Of a stretch of DNA of 7,862 nt, positions 4,959 to 7,862 are shown piece after piece. Every line of letters begins with the position of its first letter. The first letter of the stretch is position 1. Source of the stretch: Pseudomonadota bacterium (GTDB taxonomy: Bacteria; Desulfobacterota; Syntrophobacteria; Syntrophobacterales; Syntrophobacteraceae); NCBI GenBank assembly GCA_023442755.1, contig JAEZXS010000240.1, forward strand, positions 1 through 7,862. The letters run 5' to 3'. The position numbers were made by a program, and so were the translations under genes. Under the pieces are notes generated by a model, which did not search any database, was not told where the DNA came from, and worked only from the letters and a program-made list of their open reading frames with translations.

Positions 4959-6581
4959 TCATACATCAGGAAGGGATTTGGCGAGAAAATGGATCACCCT
5001 GGGTTGACCTTCTCCATTGTGAAAGGCGCGGACTTTCTCTTGTATCTCTTTGTCAACCACGGTCTGACGCTCGTGCATCCGTAAATGTTCCAGCCAGGAT
5101 TCCACAAGGAAAGTCTCGCAGATCTTCTCCGGCTCCGCCAAATCGACAAATACCGTCCAGCTGAACGCACCGCCTCGCATCCTGGCACGTCGGAGTCTTC
5201 GTAAAGCAATCCCGAATTCATACCAATCCTCGGAGCGCACCCTGTACTCCACCATCACCATAACCGGCCCCTCATGCAATTCGGGTTCAAATGTAACCGC
5301 AGGCATCGGCCAATGGCCGGAGGGCCTCAAATCCAGTTCCGCACCCGAAATGAGTTTAAAGCGCACGGTAAGCAGGAGACTGAGGATGAGACCGGCTGCC
5401 GAACCATGCAGGGCCGCATCGACCCCGAAGTAGTGCCCGATAGCGCCCCAGGCAACGCTTCCGGCCGCCATCCCACCGAAAAAGATCAGCATGTATACGG
5501 CAAGGCACCGTCCCCTCACCCAGGCAGGAACGATGGACTGCACGGAACCGTTGAAATTGGACAGCAAAACGAGCCAGGCAGCGCCGGCGACAAGCATTGC
5601 AATGCAATCGAGAAAGAATACGTGCACGAGGCCAAGAAAACTCAATGAAGCTGCAAAAGCAATGTTCGTCAGGGCGGCCACTTTGTCCAGCACCGTCTTG
5701 CGGCCGATCCACTGAAAGGCCCCGGCCCCGCCCACGGCGCCAAGGCCGAATGCTCCCAGCAGCAATCCGTATTCGCCGGGCCCGGCATGAAGGTAGTCGC
5801 GTGCAAAGAGAGGCAGGAGCGCCATAAGGGAGCTTGCACAGAGTATGAAACAGAGTGCGCGGACGAATACGGCCTGGAGGGCCGGAGCGTACCGTACAAA
5901 GCGGATGCCGGTTCGCATGGCGGCAATGATCCGCTCGGCCGGCAGGGCGCTCTCCATTGGAGGTCTTTTCCACAGCAAGAGGACCACGATTACCCCCAGG
6001 AAAGATGCCGCATTGAACATGAACGTGGGCCCGGCGCCAAGCAAAACGAGCACGAATCCACCGAGGGCCGGCCCGACCGACCGCGCAAGATTGAAGCCGG
6101 CGCTGTTCAGGGCGACGGCGGAATGCACCATTTTGCGCGGAACGAGTTCCGGAATGATGGCCTGCCAGGCGGGAGCATTCAGAGCGTTGCCGATGCCGAG
6201 GGCAAGGACGAGCAGGAGCAGGCTCCAGGACGTTGTGAGATTCAGCATTGCAAGCACCCCGAGCACCGCAGCAGAGATAAGCATCCAGATCTGAGTGACG
6301 ATAATGATGCGACGCCTGTCGACCACGTCGGCAATAGCACCGGCCGGAATAGCAAGAAGGAAAATCGGGAAGCTCGAAGCTGTTTGAACGAGAGACACCA
6401 TTATCGCAGACGGGTCCAGGGTCGTCATGACCCACGCCATGGCAGTACTCTGCATCCAGGTTCCAATATTGGAAACCACGTTTGCGATCCAAATCCATCG
6501 GAAGATGGAATATTTCAACGGACTCCAGGATGAAAGCGCTTCGCTCCCGCGCCCCTGATCCTTTTCCGGGCCGTTTGTCAT
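4959..6581 (-). CDS. MFS_3-family exporter with C-terminal ABM-like domain
   Basis: This is a 540-residue inner-membrane transporter of the major facilitator superfamily, in the EntS-like MFS_3 group, which exports siderophores and other small molecules; the substrate here is unknown. Residues about 23-410 hold the membrane bundle. Signatures are GTWMQSTAMAWVM in the first helix, GAIADVVDRRR (motif A, near residue 82), and VPRKMVHSAVALNSAGFN followed by ARSVGPALGG. A soluble domain of about 100 residues follows (about 438-537), with MVMVEYRV, FSWTVFVDLAEPEK and ETFLVESWLEHLRMHE; this resembles the antibiotic biosynthesis monooxygenase (ABM) fold and is a known tail of this family. The start is ATG 6581: GGAGG at 6586-6590 is four bases away, whereas the GTG at 6584 is only one base from it. 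It begins 17 bases after the ComEA-like gene ends, so the two are probably co-transcribed. Confidence 0.9.
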   Translation of the reverse strand: MTNGPEKDQGRGSEALSSWSPLKYSIFRWIWIANVVSNIGTWMQSTAMAWVMTTLDPSAIMVSLVQTASSFPIFLLAIPAGAIADVVDRRRIIIVTQIWMLISAAVLGVLAMLNLTTSWSLLLLVLALGIGNALNAPAWQAIIPELVPRKMVHSAVALNSAGFNLARSVGPALGGFVLVLLGAGPTFMFNAASFLGVIVVLLLWKRPPMESALPAERIIAAMRTGIRFVRYAPALQAVFVRALCFILCASSLMALLPLFARDYLHAGPGEYGLLLGAFGLGAVGGAGAFQWIGRKTVLDKVAALTNIAFAASLSFLGLVHVFFLDCIAMLVAGAAWLVLLSNFNGSVQSIVPAWVRGRCLAVYMLIFFGGMAAGSVAWGAIGHYFGVDAALHGSAAGLILSLLLTVRFKLISGAELDLRPSGHWPMPAVTFEPELHEGPVMVMVEYRVRSEDWYEFGIALRRLRRARMRGGAFSWTVFVDLAEPEKICETFLVESWLEHLRMHERQTVVDKEIQEKVRAFHNGEGQPRVIHFLAKSLPDV

Positions 6582-6598
6582 CACACCTCCGGATTATG

Positions 6599-7180
6599 TC
6601 AGTCCTCGCCCTTGCCGGTATCGGAGACTTCAAGATATGTTCTCAAGTGTTCTGCCGTCTTCTGCCCCACGCCGTGCAATGCGGTAAGCTCTTCGACGCT
6701 TGTCCAGGGTTTTTTCCGGCGCTCCTGGACGATGGCGGACGCAATATCAGGCTTCATTTGCGGGACAAGGAGCAGGTCGCTTTCGGTTGCGGTATTCAAA
6801 TCGAGTCTTTGTCCGAGCACTAGCCTCTTGTCGGCGGACATCCACTCGACACGGATTTCGAATCGCCCGCCTGAATTCATAAGCGAGACGGATTGGCCGG
6901 ATCTGAGTGTACGCGCACACAAATCGTCCCGGAAAAAGTCCACTTTGCCGGCACGGACCAGAGCGTCGCAAACGGATACCTTCTCCCCGGGCATCATGTA
7001 TGTCCCGGGGCAAGGAACTTTCCCTATCACCTCCACAAAGGAGAAAATCCCCTGCTCAGGTGCCGGAACCGCGATTTCACGACTGGAGCGGACCAGCAGC
7101 ACGGCAAATACAAGGATTGCCAGAAGCAGAGAAGCATTTCCGGCTCCATTCCCTTTTCGTTTCCTGCCTGCTTCGCTCAT
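6599..7180 (-). CDS. ComEA-like protein: TM anchor, SLBB-like domain, helix-hairpin-helix DNA-binding domain
   Basis: This is a 193-residue protein with the layout of ComEA, the DNA receptor of natural transformation. A basic N-terminus is followed by a membrane segment at about 16-31 (ASLLLAILVFAVLLV). Residues about 45-100 (VEVIGKVPCPGTYMMPGE, then VCDALVRAGKV) look like an SLBB beta-grasp domain. Residues about 125-183 (LDLNTATESDLLLVP to HLRTYL) are a tandem helix-hairpin-helix module. The second hairpin, LHGVGQKTA, is canonical; the first reads VPQMKPDIA and lacks the usual GIG. The start at 7180 is chosen for AAGG at 7189-7192, eight bases upstream, and because the frame upstream (to 7282) looks non-coding. 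No comEC or other competence gene is visible. A role in DNA binding at the cell surface is inferred; HhH proteins of this kind are widespread and not all serve transformation. Confidence 0.82.
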   Translation of the reverse strand: MSEAGRKRKGNGAGNASLLLAILVFAVLLVRSSREIAVPAPEQGIFSFVEVIGKVPCPGTYMMPGEKVSVCDALVRAGKVDFFRDDLCARTLRSGQSVSLMNSGGRFEIRVEWMSADKRLVLGQRLDLNTATESDLLLVPQMKPDIASAIVQERRKKPWTSVEELTALHGVGQKTAEHLRTYLEVSDTGKGED

Positions 7181-7338
7181 TTCAGCCGCCTTCGATCGAA
7201 AAAGGAAATGCACCCTGCAACTCAACGGGAAAAAGACCGGCATAAAACAGTTGATTTGTAGCAGGGTTCGGGTTACAGGCAAGCTCCGTTTTTATGCTGA
7301 TTCAACCCAAAGAGACATACTACACGGATCCGCGGGGT

Positions 7339-7862
7339 ATGGCGGTGCGCAAATTCAACTTCAAAGTCCTTTTATTGCTATCCAGCGGCCACATGGTTGT
7401 CGACATCTACCAGGGCGCCCTTCCCGCCATTCTGCCATTCCTGAAAGAGAATCTCGGTCTCTCTTATACATTGGCCGGAGCAATTCTCATCGCCTCCAAC
7501 ATCACTTCTTCCATCATCCAGCCGGTTTTCGGCCTGCTTTCGGACAAGAAGGACAAGGCTTTCCTCCTGCCCCTCGGGGCCGCGCTCGCCGGGCTCGGCT
7601 TTTGCCTGCTTCCGCTGCTTGACAATTACGCTTATGTTTTGGCGCTGGTAATGCTTAGCGGCCTGGGAATCGCCTCATATCATCCCGAGGGATTCAAGAC
7701 TGCCCGCTTCTTTACCGGTGAGAAGATGGCAACCGAGATGTCCGTTTTCTCAGTCGGAGGGAATACGGGAATGGCGCTGGGACCCATTCTCGCTCTTTCC
7801 ATCGTCCATTACTTCGGTTATCGCTCCCTCACCTGGATGGCGCTTCCCGCCCTGTTCTTTGT
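7339..7862 (+). CDS. Fosmidomycin-resistance-like MFS transporter, N-terminal part (3' truncated by window)
   Basis: The first 174 residues of an inner-membrane major facilitator transporter are visible; the frame is open to the window edge. It resembles E. coli Fsr: LLSSGHMVVDIYQGALPAIL corresponds to the Fsr opening helix, SSIIQPVFGLLSDKKDK carries motif A (65-73), the diagnostic YHPEGFKTA at 114-122 matches the Fsr FHPE segment, and VFSVGGNTGMALGP matches its fourth-fifth helix region. About five membrane helices are visible. Fsr exports fosmidomycin; the natural substrate of most homologues is unknown. Start choice is uncertain: ATG 7339 has only GGGG close upstream, and an in-frame ATG at 7294 would add 15 polar residues with no better site. 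It is divergent from the ComEA-like gene. TTGATT (7251-7256) is a weak -35 candidate with a poor -10. Confidence 0.85.
   Translation, partial: MAVRKFNFKVLLLLSSGHMVVDIYQGALPAILPFLKENLGLSYTLAGAILIASNITSSIIQPVFGLLSDKKDKAFLLPLGAALAGLGFCLLPLLDNYAYVLALVMLSGLGIASYHPEGFKTARFFTGEKMATEMSVFSVGGNTGMALGPILALSIVHYFGYRSLTWMALPALFF

Noticed and set aside
5787..6533. Plus-strand open frame of 248 codons opposite the MFS exporter
   Set aside because: Highly polar, biased composition without motifs, antisense to a confident gene.
5356..6633. Minus-strand open frame of 425 codons overlapping the MFS exporter
   Set aside because: It is a second frame on the same strand as the exporter. The translation is arginine- and cysteine-rich and low in hydrophobic segments; the exporter frame has clear MFS motifs.
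7181..7282. Upstream extension of the ComEA-like frame by 34 codons
   Set aside because: The extra residues are not like a signal sequence ahead of the real membrane segment, and the ATG at 7180 has its own ribosome site.
6612..7622. Plus-strand open frame of 336 codons spanning the ComEA-like gene and the Fsr-like gene start
   Set aside because: It is antisense to one supported gene and out of frame with another, and the translation shows no domain.
1..7862. Defence island, mobile element, CRISPR array or biosynthetic cluster
   Set aside because: No transposase, integrase, Cas, toxin, nuclease or biosynthetic enzyme frames and no regularly spaced direct repeats were seen on either strand.

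Overview
The window looks like ordinary chromosomal DNA from a GC-rich, Gram-negative (diderm) bacterium. The outer-membrane secretin at the left edge implies two membranes. The gene mix (type II secretion, a serC with the NNTI..TQW motif variant, an MFS_3 exporter with a C-terminal ABM-like tail, a Fsr-like exporter) would fit a deltaproteobacterium / Desulfobacterota, possibly Syntrophobacterales. That placement is an inference from style, not from a marker gene. I see no transposase, phage gene, tRNA, rRNA or CRISPR array.

Layout, left to right. (1) 2-493 (+): the C-terminal end of a GspD-type secretin, followed directly by a long imperfect hairpin. (2) 554-2065 (-): a complete M17 leucyl aminopeptidase (pepA) with its catalytic residues intact, convergent with the secretin gene. 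(3) 2066-2381: a 316-base divergent regulatory region with a good minus-strand promoter for pepA, a plausible plus-strand promoter for serC, and two ACCGGT boxes. (4) 2382-3470 (+): serC, phosphoserine aminotransferase, ending in a terminator-like hairpin. (5) 3680-4123 (+): a small PPC/DUF296 protein starting at GTG. (6) 4171-4386 and 4548-4754 (-): two small, tandem, clearly paralogous two-helix membrane proteins that I cannot assign to a family. The first has a good intrinsic terminator and a candidate promoter with a palindrome in its spacer. (7) 4959-6581 and 6599-7180 (-): a likely two-gene operon of a ComEA-like protein (TM + SLBB-like + helix-hairpin-helix) and an MFS_3 exporter. (8) 7339-7862 (+): the start of a fosmidomycin-resistance-like MFS transporter, cut by the window edge.

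The genes do not form one pathway. They cover protein secretion, peptide turnover, serine/pyridoxal-phosphate biosynthesis, export and a DNA-binding competence-type protein. I do not see a convincing new multi-gene system. The most interesting item is the pair of unassigned tandem small membrane proteins, which are about 46% identical without gaps and whose matched regions differ mainly at synonymous sites. Several ORF starts were moved to internal codons because ribosome-binding sites or family similarity favour them; this is stated in each entry.
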